DNA from: Diphasiastrum complanatum
Taxonomy: Eukaryota; Streptophyta; Lycopodiopsida; Lycopodiales; Lycopodiaceae
Assembly (NCBI GenBank): GCA_029204225.1
Contig: CM055101.1
Span: 58,032,920 to 58,096,919, forward strand
Length of the DNA: 64,000 nucleotides
Direction of reading: 5' to 3'
The position numbers and the translations under genes are program-made. Of this stretch, positions 44,452 through 56,560 are shown in pieces. Below the pieces are notes generated by a model that saw nothing but the letters and a program-made list of their open reading frames with translations, searched no databases and was not told the origin of the DNA. Within the stretch, counting starts at the first letter, position 1; every line of letters starts with the position of its first letter.

Positions 44452-44620
44452 GAAAGCCTCAACAAGGGCTTTCCAATGATATGTTAGATGACATACTTTT
44501 GAGCAACGATTAAAAAGTTATGGCAAGTCAAAAGTATCAGTGTTATAATATTTTAACAATATAAACTACATCTTGCACGAATTCTTAAAGTGTCTTTTTG
44601 GAGCTCAAAACTCCTCTAAT
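44452..44620 (-). mobile_element. MITE-like repeat, partial copy
   Basis: In reverse it matches 9486-9660, starting at the terminal CTCCTCTAAT (44611-44620) and ending inside the hairpin TTGGAAAG...CTTTCCAA. The remainder is replaced by ATATATACATAAT. It is part of the block inverted relative to 7.1-9.6 kb. Confidence 0.7.
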
Positions 44621-46460
44621 GGAGTTTCTACCCTTGAGTGCCTATCAAAGACAATTGCCTAGAGGTACCATAATCACAACTTGGGTCAAGGAATTGGTAT
44701 ATGCCTTTTGGAGCTCTGAAACTTGAGGGTCCCCCAACAAAAAAGACATATGCCGACAGCGGATTGGAAGAAAGAGTGTCGTTAGAGACATCCAGTACAA
44801 CTTCTTGATGACAGTCAGGTCCTTCGTTTTGTTTGGATTTCCGTTTTCTTGGTAATGTTGATCTTTTGCACTGTTGAAACTGATCTTCGATACTCCTGTT
44901 CTTTGGTTCTACATATACACACTCTACTTCTTGTTGTTTGGAACTTTTTTGTAGTTTTTTACTCAACTGATATTTTGCTCATTTGGACTTTTGGGACTAT
45001 TGGTACTTGTAGAAACTTATAAACAACTCATTATTTTCTATTTGGTACTTATGAAAACTTGTGTAAGATATATTTTTGGTGGTACTCTATATTATTTTCA
45101 AATAACTTCTCTTTTAGCTATTTGGACCTCATGGAACATTTTGTACTTCTGGTGTGTAGAAAATACTGTTGTTTATTGTTCATTGGTGCTTTTGATAGTT
45201 TTGGTAGTTTTTGAACGTTTTCGATCTACTAGCAATTAGCTGTTTGGTGCTTTCTAATATTTTGGAACTTTTGGGCATTGAATGTTTGTGTTGGTACTAC
45301 TGGAACTTATTGTGAAACAATTTTGATAATACAGACTATCAAAATAGGTGCTTTAATACCTTGTGTCTCATTTTCATTCTAAAATCATCCAAATTGATCT
45401 ACTGAGATTTATAGTGTGTACCAAGTTTATTTTAGAATCTACAGCATTTGGTTCTAATTTTTTTTAGAATTCGTCATATTTGCAGTTTGCACATGTCCCG
45501 ATTCGGTCTTTTTGGTACTGCTTTAGTGTTGTTACACCAATTGGTAGTATTACTCCAGTAGTCAAGTATTAATTTTACAAATTTTGTACTATTTTTGTGC
45601 TAGTCAAACTCTTGAATACAAAATAACAATAGTACAATAACTTATCGTGTACCAATCCTGATCCTCCTGACTACCTAATTAGGTTCTTTTATTGTAAGTG
45701 TCTCATTTTTATTTTAAAGTCTACCAAATAGGTACTATATAGACTTCTCGTGACCATGGTTTATGCATAAAACTATTAAATTAGGTACTCTTTTCTTTAT
45801 ATTTATTTGTGCTTCGTAGCCTGCCTACAATCCTTTGTGGTCTTTTTGGTACTTTTTTATCCTCCAGACTACCAATTAGGGTACTTTAACTTTCTGCATG
45901 TGTAGTACTTTGGTACTACCTGTATATGATGCTTTGGTACTACCTGCAGGTACTTTCTAAACTCCTGGTACTATCAATGTATGATACTTTGGTACTCCCT
46001 GTATATAATGCTTTGGTACTACCTGCAGGTACTTTCTACCTGTAACATGATAAGACTTCTTCAATACAGATTAGTGGTAATGAGAATCCTCCTCAAGTTC
46101 ACTTTGAAGATGTTAACAATGACTTTAATGTAGAAGGAACCTTTAAGAAGTTTTGAGTGAACCAACACAGTATTGAGCTAAAGCAGTGTCGTCCGAGTAA
46201 TGATTTTACATATTTTGTATTGTTTTGGTACTATTTTTGTGCTGGTGAAACACTTTAATATGAAAGATTCGTACTACAAGAACTTATTGTAAACCAATTT
46301 CGTTCCTACTGACTACCAAATTAGGTCTTTTATACTAAGTCTCTAAGTTTTACTTTAAAATCTACCAAATAGGTACTATTTAAACTTCTCATGACCACAT
46401 TTTACGCATAAAACTACAAAAATTAGGTACTTTTCTCTCTATATTTATTTGTGTTCGCAA
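44621..46460 (+). repeat. GGTACT-rich tandem repeat, inverted copy
   Basis: It is the inverse complement of 7540-9470, with the same repeated landmarks (AGGTACT...TTTATATTTATTTGTG at about 45785 and 46441). It lies immediately upstream of the copia RNase H ATGGCCAACCC at 46468, exactly as in the other copy. Differences are scattered substitutions and small indels. Confidence 0.8.
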
Positions 46461-46467
46461 CCAATAT

Positions 46468-47056
46468 ATGGCCAACCCTGGTATGATCCACTGGAAAGCT
46501 GTTTTTAGAGTAATCAAATATATACGAGCTACTGTTGACCTCTGTATCTGCTATGGTGATGTTAATTCATCCGATATCCATCCACTTCATGGATATACAA
46601 ATTGGGTAGGCGATATCAACACTAGAAGATCCACTTCTGGACTTGTCTTTTTGTTCAATAATGGTCCAGTATCTTGGAACAATACAATGCAAATCTCCAT
46701 TGCAATGTCATCTATAGAATCTGAGTACATTGCAGCCTCTCAAGCCACTAAAGAGACAATCTTGCTGAAAAATTTATTGTCTGATATCGGTCTCAGACAA
46801 TCAACTCCAACAGTTATTTAGTGCAAAAGTTAGAGTGCTATCGATCAATCCTATATTTCATTCTAGGAGCAAGCACATCGAGATTAAGTACCACTACATC
46901 AGGAGCAAAATACTCGAAAAAGAAGTAAGTCTGAAATTTTATAGAACCCAATACATGGCAGCTGATATATGCACAAAAGGTTTGAATCGGGAAGCCCACA
47001 AGAGTTTTTGTGCTATCTTGACTTTGAAAATCAAGGCATTCAAGGATCCAAATTAA
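46468..47056 (+). pseudogene. Ty1/copia RNase H, 3' end complete
   Basis: Frame 46468-46821 carries MANPGMIHWKAV, GYTNWVGDINTRRSTSG and SSIESEYIAASQ. Frame 46835-47056 carries NPIFHSRSKHIEIKYHYIRS and ADICTKGLNREAHKS up to the normal C-terminus. A small frameshift near 46822 separates them. RT, integrase and gag are missing, because the GGTACT repeat replaces the upstream part. It is followed by a purine tract and LTR. Confidence 0.85.
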
Positions 47057-47063
47057 GGGGGGA

Positions 47064-47440
47064 TGTTGGATTTCTATCCTCTCCATCCCTATCTCTCTAC
47101 TAATCTAGATCCATTTACTAGTTGTTGTAAATACTTGTACAATCGCATACTCTATAGAAATACACTTGTTTTCTGACAGTTTGTAGAAATACAAAGGAAT
47201 AGATAACAGTGCCTGGACAACTCAACCGACACCGACTATTTGGCCACCCCTCAACTATTTGGCCTACCTTGACAATTCGTCGATCACATCGCCTCATCTG
47301 ACACTGACTATTCCTTAGACACTCGACATCGACAATTTGACTTCACCAATTACTCGTATGTCAAAATCAACTCCAAAAGTTGACTCGAACAATCGGCGGC
47401 TCATAAGTACCTTCATCATGACCAGACAAAGTCTCTAACA
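47064..47440 (+). repeat. Copia 3' LTR
   Basis: It starts TGTTGGATTT after the purine tract AAGGGGGGA (47055-47063) and ends CTCTAACA (377 bp). No 5' partner in the window. Confidence 0.7.
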
Positions 47441-47608
47441 GATTAAGATACTGATTGAAGGTGACTGCCAACAGCAAGTAGTGTCTTAATTCTAATTATA
47501 AAGTATAATTTAAGTATTCTTTTAATTAGTTAGCCATGTGTATATATCCAGCAATTTATCAGTTGCCTGATTAGCTCAACTATCATTCTATTCGATCAAC
47601 TGAACATC
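47441..47608. other. Short unassigned spacer
   Basis: AT-rich sequence between the copia LTR and the reversed E1-type LTR fragment. No feature seen. Confidence 0.4.
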
Positions 47609-47966
47609 TAGAGTGCAATCACTCCTACAGTCCTCCATAGTGTAGTCAGGCATCACAGATCTACGTTTATAAAATTAATACAACATTCAACATAGTTTCA
47701 ACCAAGGTGCGGAATTCAAATGAACAAGGAAACTTAGACACACAAATAAACAGCAGACGCTTTCGCATCCGAGATCAGACGCAACAAGAAAATCATCTAT
47801 ATTGATCTTTCTTTGATTTCTTCAAGCACTGCATGCAAATCCATGCAGTGCGTTAGTGTGGGAGAAACACGGTTCTCTCACAAGCAATTGTCTTGTTTTA
47901 CTAGCGGACAGTTGGATCTCTATGGATCCTGATCACAGATTTCGTCTCACACGCAGGCGAACTTGT
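47609..47966 (-). repeat. E1-type LTR, right part, reversed
   Basis: It is the reverse complement of E1 LTR positions 11639-11999. It shares with the E1 5' LTR the block GTTGGATCTCTATGGATCC that the E2 LTR lacks, so it fits the missing right part of the E1 3' LTR. It stops at the join to integrase. Confidence 0.85.
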
Positions 47967-47972
47967 TGTCTT
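47960..47972. other. Right breakpoint of the inferred 30.6-kb inversion
   Basis: LTR sequence equivalent to 11639 (reversed) meets integrase equivalent to about 14266 (forward). Together with 17368 this is a reciprocal pair. Only about 7 bp of LTR and 0-5 bp of integrase are unaccounted for. Confidence 0.8.
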
Positions 47973-50403
47973 GATTATATCAAATTTTTAAGAGTGTATT
48001 TTATTCAAAATAAATCTGAAACACTTGACAAATTCATAGAATATGTGAATTGGGTTGAAAGATGTATAGGCAGCAAAGTGAAGCAGATCAGAACATATCA
48101 AGGTGGCGAATACATCTCGAATCGCTTCAATGACTTCTGCAATGATCGTGGCATCATTCACAAAAGAACTGTAGCCTATACACACCGCAGCACAATGGTG
48201 TTGCTGAACGAAAGAACAAGACTCTAATGGAAGCAGCCAGATGCATGATGGCCTACTCGAAATCTCCAAGGGCACTGTGGGCTGAAGTAGTAGCTATAGC
48301 CACATACATCTAGAAAAGGACAGGCAAGTCTGGTGTTCCTCACACGACACCACATGAGCTATGGTGGGGTAGAAAGCCCAACCTGTCTCACGTCAGAATC
48401 TTTGGTTGTGCAGCATATGCACATATTCTTGATAAGCTTCGAAAGAAGCTTGATGAGAAAGCCGAGCAAGGATTTCTAGTAGGTTGTGACAATAATTCGT
48501 CATACTACAGAATCTACATGCCAGACACAAACACTGTAAAAACAGTGAGGGATGTCAAATTCAACAAGAGCAAGACTATGGCCAACGAAGATTCTGTCAG
48601 CTACAAAGTTCTAGAGAGACAAACCTATGACCTGCCGCCAGTGACAGAGGGAGCAGCAGACGAACATGAAAACGAAGATTTTTGAGTCGTCTTCCATTCG
48701 AACGACGAATCAGATGAAGAAAGATTTGAGAGGCAACTTGCCACTGCAGTTCCTGTAAACCAAAATGGTTCCGGATTGAGCAGAGCAGACAAGGGCAAAG
48801 ACATAGTTGTTCCAGGAGGATCTCCTAGAAGGTCAACAAGACCATGAAGAACGCCAGCAATATATGTGCCAGACAGCTTAGGTTCCACATCAGAAGAATT
48901 CTGTAGGTTCAGTGACAAACCACAGACATTCGTGGAGGCGATTGAAAGTCCATAAGAGGACAGATGGATCCAAGCCATGAACGAAGAGATGGAGTCCATG
49001 AGGATGAACCAGGTATGGACGTTGGAGCCATTACCAAATAAGCGCAAGACTGTCAAATGCAAATGGGTCTTCAAGCTCAAATACAGACCAGACGGAAATG
49101 TGTCAAAATACAAGACAAGACTAGTAGTGAAGGGTTTCTCTTAGAGTTCCGGTATTGACTATTCTAAAACCTTCTCTCTTATCATCAAACATTCGTCCCT
49201 ACGTCTGTTATTTGCATATGCATCAGCTTATGACCTCAAGATCCACATTGTGGACGAGAAGACGACCTTCTTACATGGCGAATTAGATGAAGAGGTCTAG
49301 GTGGATCAACCCCCAGGATGTGTCTCGAATTCACTTCCTGACTATGCATGCAAGATGTATAGAAGCATCTACGGTCTGAAACAATCAGTCCAACAATGGT
49401 ACAAGAAGAAAGATCAAGCCCTGAAATCATTAGGATTCAGGCCTCTATTGGCTGATTCCAATGTATATGTCAGAGTTACAAATGGGCAGATCATCATAGT
49501 GGCTGTATATGTGGATGACACTCTAATACTTTGCAGGAGTGAGCAACTAATTGCTGAAGTAAAGGCAGACATTTCGAAACATTTTGAGATCGTGGATCTG
49601 GGAGAAGCCAGGTGTTACCTAGGCTTACAAATTGAAAGGGACTATGAGGGAGGTAAGTTATACCTTCACCATTCCAGATACACCCAGAAGATCCTAGAGG
49701 ACTTTGGGATGATGAACTACAAAGGAGAGAACACTCCAATGCTCGTAGGGATGGTGGTGAAGAATGATGACTGTCCAAAGACTGAGAAAGAGAGAGAACA
49801 GATGCAGCTCACACCTTACAAGAAGCTGATAGGATCACTGATGTATCTTGCTGACAACACACGTCCTGATATTGCTTATGCAATATTCAGGATGAGCCAA
49901 TTCTGCGTGAATCTAGGCTCGACACATTGGAAGATTGCAAAATGAATTTTGCAATATCTTCAATTAACAAGAATTATGGCTTGTGTTATTGTCGTGGTGC
50001 AGGTTTCGGGATACTTTCCTATAGCGACGCTAGCTGGGCATCTCTAAAGGATGCACCATCGCATCAAGAGCAGCAGTTCTCTGGGTCAGCAAGAAGCAGA
50101 CCGTTGAAGCCCAGTCATTCTGCGAAGCAGAGTACGTGGCAGCAACAAAGATGGCCAACGAAATAACCTGGCTAAGGCAGTTTCTGGACAAATTGGGCGA
50201 AACAAGGAACGAGCCCCTGGTCTTGCAGATGGACAACACCTCTACAATACACCTGATGAAAGATCTTGTGTTCCATTCCAGAATGAAACACATTGCGATC
50301 AAGTACCACTTGATCAGGGATCTAATTGAAAAGAAGATGTTGTAGACCACCTTTATCGGAACAAAAGACATGGTTGTTGACATCTTCACTGAAGCCCTGG
50401 ACA
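47967..50403 (+). pseudogene. Ty1/copia element E3: integrase right part, RT, RNase H
   Basis: It continues the E1/E2 family pol from mid-integrase: YVNWVERCIGSKVKQIR, GGEYISNRF, the integrase C-terminus (VRIFGCAAYAHI near 48390), and RT N-terminal half in decayed frames (48960-49300). The open frame 49301-49945 has an intact YVDD at 49508-49519, and RNase H runs to about 50400 (VFHSRMKHIAIKYHLIRD). Several stops and frameshifts are present. It ends at GCCCTGGACAA, where gypsy sequence begins, so its 3' LTR is lost. It complements E2 exactly. Confidence 0.85.
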
Positions 50404-52430
50404 ACCCGTGAATGCATTTATGGACACTTCCACAAGAATTGTCCATTAAGACCTGGAATTAGTGCACCTTTAAATCTAATCACAGTACACTTTATAGCAG
50501 TTCCAGGAGGGATGCCACCAGAAAAGCAACACTTCCATTCTCCAGTGCTAGCAGTTACACAAACACAAAAGCGGAAGGAAGTGGCTCCCTCACCACACCT
50601 ATCAGTATCTGATGATCAACCCTCAACTATGAGACCATGTCCAAACGTGAGGAAAGAGAGTAGACAATATCACAAGATACGTCATTGGGTACAGAAGGTG
50701 CCAGAGAAGAAAAAAACACAAGCAAAAGATGCACCTACAGAACCTCTTGTTGATAAAGAACCAGTATCACAAGCAGGCTCACCCTTACGAATTAATTAGA
50801 ATGATTAGTTGCATCATCATGAACCGTACACTGAAGTGCTCACAAGTTTGCTAGAAAGGTGTGTTAGTCTATTCGGATTGCGCCACAAGCCAAGAGCCTC
50901 CTGGCCGAATGGGCCAAAGCTGAAGCGAAACCAGTAACACAGAGCCCATATACCTTGCGGGCTATGAAGAAACGAACAATGTCCTCCACATTGGGGCAAT
51001 ATGGAAAAGCGAAGAACACAATATCACCCTTCCAATCAAGCATAAGAGATTCGAGGATGAGCCAACAATAGTAGATGAAGGATTAGGTGTAAATTTGCTC
51101 TACACTACTTTGTACCACGAATTGAAGCCAGCGAGATTTGCCATCAAACTAGTTGATCAATCCTATGTTAAACCAAAAGATATAGTTGATGACATCCTTG
51201 TAAAAATAGAGGGAATCTAGTTTGTATCACTTTTGGAGTGATGGATATACCAAAATCCTCTTCCGCATACCGCGTTTTACTAGGAAGACCGTGGTTGAGG
51301 ACTGCACAAGTGGTTTACAACTGGGAAACCGGAAAACTCACTTTTGAAAACAAAGAGCAGGCTGTAATGGTCGATCCAACCACATGGGTGGTGAAACCTA
51401 TTACACCAAAAGTTGATGACAGATCGTCCACCACTGATCATACAATCGATCGCCCAAGGAAAGCCAGGGGAGGTCATTACGATTCTGAAACAAATATCAT
51501 GAGATGGACGAACTCATTGACAACCGTTGACAGCATGGCTGGGCATGCTTGTCAACATGATTCAGATCCAGGTGATCTATCCGAGGAGGCTATAGCTACG
51601 ATGAATGCTGATATTCACAATCACGAAGCAAATGTCACCCCAATACCAAAGAAGGAAAACAAGGATGAACCCAACTATGTGAGCAGAAAAGGGAAAAAAA
51701 AGGTGTTGGATTCCTTGAAGTCAGTCCGAATGGACCCAGACGCAGCGTCATCTTCTTCACAGATGACTGATAACCCAAAGATTACGAGTTGGGCTAAGAT
51801 CAATATGCTGAAGGAGGAATCCCATCGAACACTAGTTCATGAGATGCCAGAAACCTTCAAAAATTATACCTTAGATCACGTAGTACTCATGATGCTGCAA
51901 GCTCAACGAGAATCTGATCAAAGTCGGGAACCAGTGGAACAAGTCTTTGACGGACCTGCGCAGACGCAACCTATGAATCTAGCCAAGCCAGGTGAAGAAG
52001 AAAAAATCGTACATGTGGGAGAACAATTAACATCCACTCAATTCAAAAGATTGCACTCATTATTGGTGGAATACAAGGATTGTTTTGCTTGGAATTATAG
52101 TGATTTGAAGGGTATTCCACCAACCATAGTCCAACATACCATACCCTTGGTGGATGGAGCAGTCCCCAAGGTAAGTCGTTACTATCGCTGCAACCCGAAT
52201 TATATAGAGTTGATCAAACAAGAATTGCAAAAATTGCAAAAATTGCTAGATGCTCATTTTATTTATGAAATTGAGCACACAGAATGGGTGTCGCCCATAG
52301 TCATAGTACCCAAGAAGAACGGCAAAATGCGAATCTGTGTGAACCTGAAAGGGTTCAATGCAGTCACCAAGAAGGATCATTTTCCTTTACCCTTTACAGA
52401 AAGTGTTCTAAACAGAGTAGTAGGAACATA
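50404..52430 (+). pseudogene. Ty3/gypsy gag end, protease and RT start
   Basis: It begins in a zinc knuckle (CIYGHFHKNC, Tyr for one Cys). A protease region near 51060-51330 follows (IVDEGLGVNLLY, later LLGRPWLRTAQVV), and then the open frame 51238-52431 (397 codons). Its C-terminal third is the start of gypsy RT: WVSPIVIVPKKNGKMRICVN and DHFPLPFTESVLNRVVG. It is cut there, before the catalytic YVDD. The long frame is largely intact, so this fragment is younger than most relics here. Confidence 0.85.
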
Positions 52431-52545
52431 AGCCTTATAGTTTCTTGGATGGCTTCATGCTGAATTCACACGTGTGGGACGCCCTACACCTATATTTTTG
52501 ATCTCCTAAGCACAATAACACCATAATGATTAGACTAGCATTGGT

Positions 52546-53046
52546 TGTCAATAGGAAAGCTGATCATGCAAGATCTGTCAACAAAACATAAGACAAAGCA
52601 TCATAAATGCCTCTACTTGACTAGAGAGAGAAAATAGCAAGTACAAAACTCGTGGAGAGGGAGAGGGCACAAAGAGCTTGTCTCCAAATTTGCATTATAC
52701 ACAAATTTCATAATCTTCTCATTGAGAGTACATCACCTATATATAGATCCATGGACTCTTCTCCTACTTTGTGTTGAATTGGAGTTGTGGATCCACCTCT
52801 CAAGCTATCTAGACTTATCCAAGCCACCTCAATATGTCTAATTGTGCCACATAGTCTTTTCATGCATTAAATGTGGCATGTAAAGTACAAATGGCAATTC
52901 CTATGGTAGCTCGAGTTTCTACATCTACCTACCTTGAATATTTTATTCTAAGATGGGTCTTTACTAATCCAAAAGAGCTCAATTCATCTTTGGCATTTTT
53001 AGAACCCATACTCACAGCATTAGATAGATTTTTCAATATTTTGACA
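52546..53046 (-). repeat. Copia 3' LTR (left end tentative)
   Basis: On the minus strand, the purine tract AGGAGGAG (53047-53056) is followed by TGTCAAAATATTG. A matching TTGACA end lies at 52546, giving a 501-bp LTR. A TATATATAGG box (minus) sits near 52738. The sequence 52431-52545 between this and the gypsy fragment is unassigned. Confidence 0.6.
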
Positions 53047-53064
53047 CTCCTCCTAAATTTGTAT

Positions 53065-53904
53065 CTAATGTGGATCAAGCATTGATCTTGAGATAAGACC
53101 AAGATTAGACCTATGCTTTGAGAAGGCACTTTTGCAAAGTGGCTTTGTGAGAAGATCATCAATACACGAAGATGTGTCGACATGTTCTAAGTTGATTTCA
53201 CCTCCAATGGGCTTTTCCCTTACAAAATGATGTGCCACTTCTATATGATTGCTTCTTGAATGAAAAATAGGATTGTTAGCAAGAGCTTGTGCCGATATGT
53301 TGTCACATTTGATCAAGGGAAGATCATCCTCTTTGATGCAATTTAGCTCCATGATTAACCTCTTGATCCAAAGCACCTTTTTAGTTGTTGTAGTGAGTGC
53401 TTTGTACTCAGCCTCACAAGATGATAGAGATATGGTATCCTGCTTCTCTGAAAGCCAAGACACAAGATTTCCTCCAAGAAAGATAGTATGCATTAATGGA
53501 CTTTCAATCCATTTTATCACTTGAAAATCGGAATCTGAATAGCCAACAATGGTTAGATCTTCATTCTTGTACAATAAACCATAATCTTGAGTAGAAGATA
53601 CATATCTTAGAACTTTCTTGGCCATCTTCCAATGTTGGATCTTGGGATCTTGCATAAATTTAATCAATTTGTGCACACAATAGCTCAAATCGGGTCTAGT
53701 GATAGTAAGCCAAATTAAAGAGCCTAGAAGACTCCTATAAAGTGTGATGTCCTCGAAGGATCTTTCATCACCTTTAATAGGATCTTTTACATGTTGCTCC
53801 ATGGGAGTATCTATGCCTTTACAACTTTGCATATTGAATTTTCTCAACATAGAAAAGACATATCTAGATTGACAAATAAAAACAAGTATATCTTCTAGCT
53901 TCAA
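53065..53904 (-). pseudogene. Ty1/copia RT C-terminus and RNase H
   Basis: A 279-codon open frame reads FICQSRYVFSMLRKFNMQSC, LLGSLIWLTITRPDLSYCV, GYSDSDF, VSWLSEKQDTISLSSCEAEY and NPIFHSRSNHIEVAHHFVRE, ending in the family's C-terminus before the purine tract. It is well preserved but lacks everything upstream. At its 5' end it abuts plus-strand integrase sequence at 53908. Confidence 0.85.
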
Positions 53905-53907
53905 AAT

Positions 53908-55490
53908 CTATGGTGTTTAACTATTTCCTAAAGTTCAAAGCTCTAGTTGAAAAGCAATTTTCTTACAAAATCAAGATTCCTAGAAGTGATGGAGGTGGTG
54001 AGTACACTTCCAATAAATTTCATGATTATTGTAAGCTTGAAGGCATTAAAAGGGAGTTTTCTTGTGCATATACACCATCTCAAAATGGGGTGGTTGAAAG
54101 AAAGAAAAGAACACTGTGTGAATGTGCCAAAACCATCAGAATTGAGGCATCTTTGCCAAAGGACTTTTGGGGTGAGGCTATCAATTGTTCAGACTATCTT
54201 TGCAATAGACTCCCTCATGTTGCACTTGGAGGAAAGTCACCATATGAAGCACTCTATTTGAAGAAACCTAAGGTTGAACACCTTAGAGTATTTGGATGCA
54301 TATGCTTTGTCCATATTCCCTTGGAAACGAGAAAGAAGGATGATCCTTGTGCAAGCAAAGGAGTAATGGTTGGATATTCATCCAACAAGAAAGCCTATCG
54401 AATTTACATGCTCTCTACCTCTAAAGTAATTGATAGTAGAGATGTAGTTTTTCATGAAGAAGAAAAGTCCAATCTTGGAGGGGCCGAGATCAAGCAACCT
54501 CAAAATCTATCACCTATTGTTATTGAAGACAATCAACATATGGAGGAGTCAAGATTTGAAGATGGATGTCCTCGGATTTTCACTCCTAGAAGATCCATGA
54601 GGGAGAGATCCGAGCCCAAGAGGCTCACTTATGATGACAAAGGAAAACAAGTGGATCTTGATTCCACTTATGCTTATTTTGTTTCTCATGAGGAGCCCAA
54701 AGATGTTCAAGAAGCCCTCAATACCAAGGAGTGGTATGAGACCATGAAGATTGAATATGATGCCTTGATCACCAACCACACATGGGAGCTAGTGGATCCA
54801 CCACCTTACATGCATATCATTGGATGCAAGTGGGTGTTCAAGATCAAGTACAATCATGATGGCTCCATCAACAATTACAAGGCAAGATTGTGTGCTAAAG
54901 GCTTTGCACAAATATACGGCCTTGACTATGAAGAAACCTTTGCTCCTGTAGCAAAGATGGTGACAATAAGAATCATAATCTCTCTTGCCTTATTTTTTAA
55001 GTGGAAACTGTTTCAACTTGATGTATCCAATGCTTTTTGAATGGCTATCTTGAGGAGGAGCTATACATGGAACAACCTCAAGGATATATCAAGGATAAAT
55101 CTAAGGTGTGTTTGCTATTTAGAAGTCTTTATGGCTTAAAGCAAGCACCTATCATGGTATTCAAGACTCAACAACTTTCTACTTTCATTAGGATTTGTGC
55201 TTAGTGACTATGATCCTTCTATGTACTTAAAATTTGATGGTAGTAGTATTGTCATTCTCCTAATCTATGTAGATGACATTATTCTTAGTGGAATTTGTTT
55301 GATGCTAGTTCAAGAAACCAAAGATGCATTAGGAAAAGAATTGGACTAACAGGAACCCCAGCCGAGATCCATTACATTTTGGGCCTTAAGATTGATTTTT
55401 ATGAAGAGTATTTTTATTTTTGAGTTTGCTCAATCCGTGTGTTTTGCGCTCTTCTTTTTTCAAATCTTGCCATCTCTCTTTTCTCTCGAG
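53908..55490 (+). pseudogene. Ty1/copia integrase C-terminal half and RT
   Basis: Open frame 53910-55040 (376 codons) has IPRSDGGGEYTSNKF and TPSQNGVVERKKRTLCE (integrase D and E positions), VFGCICFVHIPLETRKK, CKWVFKIKYNHDGS and ARLCAKGFAQIYGLDYEETF, up to LDVSNAF. Beyond a frameshift, YVDDIILSG lies near 55265 and decayed RT continues to about 55490. It is head to head with the RNase H half at 53065. The two overlap by roughly 25 codons of RT, so they are not simply one inverted element. Confidence 0.85.
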
Positions 55491-55849
55491 AGATGTAAGC
55501 ATTTTATATAGCATTCAAAGATGGTGACTGCTAATTGATGCAAATGTTATAATGACGTCCATCTATTTTTCCTCTACTTTGTTCAATCTATAGTGTAATG
55601 TAGTTGGCGCTCTCTTTTCAATTCTTGTCCCACTCTCTCTTCTCCCAAGTCCCAAGGGATGATTTTTTCCAGGAGAAATTTTGGTTAACCATGACTTTGA
55701 CCATGACTATAACCATAGTGGTTTTGTATTCTAACTACTGCGAGCAGACACTTCTTGTATTATAATTTTTAATTTTGATGAATTCATGCATCCAATGTGG
55801 CATTTCTTATAGGGCCCTTCTGTACTCAGGAACTCTTGTAATGCAAGAA
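55491..55849. other. Unassigned stretch
   Basis: It contains two similar CTCTCTTTTC/CTCTCTCTTCTCC patches (55480-55500 and 55630-55645) and AACCATGACTTTGACCATGACTATAACC. No gene. Confidence 0.4.
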
Positions 55850-56560
55850 AATGATCATATGAAACTAGTCATACAAACGTTGCGTACCTCGTATTATCAT
55901 TCTCTTCGGTTTCCTGGGTTCCAATGCTGCTTGACCAATTCGTCAAAATATTTTGCCTGGTCTGGACCCGCTTCTTCCCCGTCTTGGTTTTCAAAGAGGT
56001 TGGAATTTTCACAAATTGCTTTTTGGATGCCACCAATCATATGCTTTCAAAATTTGAAACACATCCTCGAGGCTTTGAAGCACATTTCATTTACATTTGT
56101 GTTGATAGTCGGCTGGCAAACCTAGGAAAAACTGCCATAGAGCCAACTTTGCATCGAATGATGGTACCCTGTTCCAAAGGTCCATGAATTAAATAAGAGT
56201 TCAAGCTCTTAGGTTCCATTTTGCAGTGCACAAATTTCAAGTAGTAGTCAACGTCATCATCACAAATTTTTTTTTAAAGACTTCTGCAAAAACATCCCTC
56301 GTAAATATCGCCACCACGATGACGCTTTGCCACATAAGAACAACACGACACTTTCAATTTTCTTCTCATCTACAACTTCATGCAGACTGAAGTAACCGCT
56401 GCACTTAACGAGCGAATCTTTGACGACTTCAGGTTTCTTCTCTTTCTTCTCTCCTGAATAAATCTTCGGCTGAAAATCAAAATTGGACAAAGATAACAAT
56501 TTGACCTGGTTTAGAAAAACTTCCATTTGCTGATCTCTCATCTAATTCCGATTATTTATA
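55850..56560 (-). pseudogene. Retrotransposon gag relic
   Basis: The frame 56541-56260 has YFSLHEVVDEKKIESVVLFL and GKASSWWRYL, a gypsy-type capsid signature. Further left, in another frame, comes ALWQFFLGLPADYQHK with SLEDVFQILKAYD near 56150-56030. A poly-T run at about 56268-56275 marks a frameshift. No zinc knuckle or protease follows. Confidence 0.6.

Noticed and set aside
47856-48227. 123-aa plus ORF as a gene
   Set aside because: It crosses the inversion breakpoint, starting in reversed LTR and ending in integrase; a chimera by accident.
53908-55423. Clean inversion of an internal 1.5-kb segment of one copia element
   Set aside because: The plus-strand RT continues about 25 codons past the point where the minus-strand RT begins, so the pieces overlap and no complementary integrase part is present on the right.
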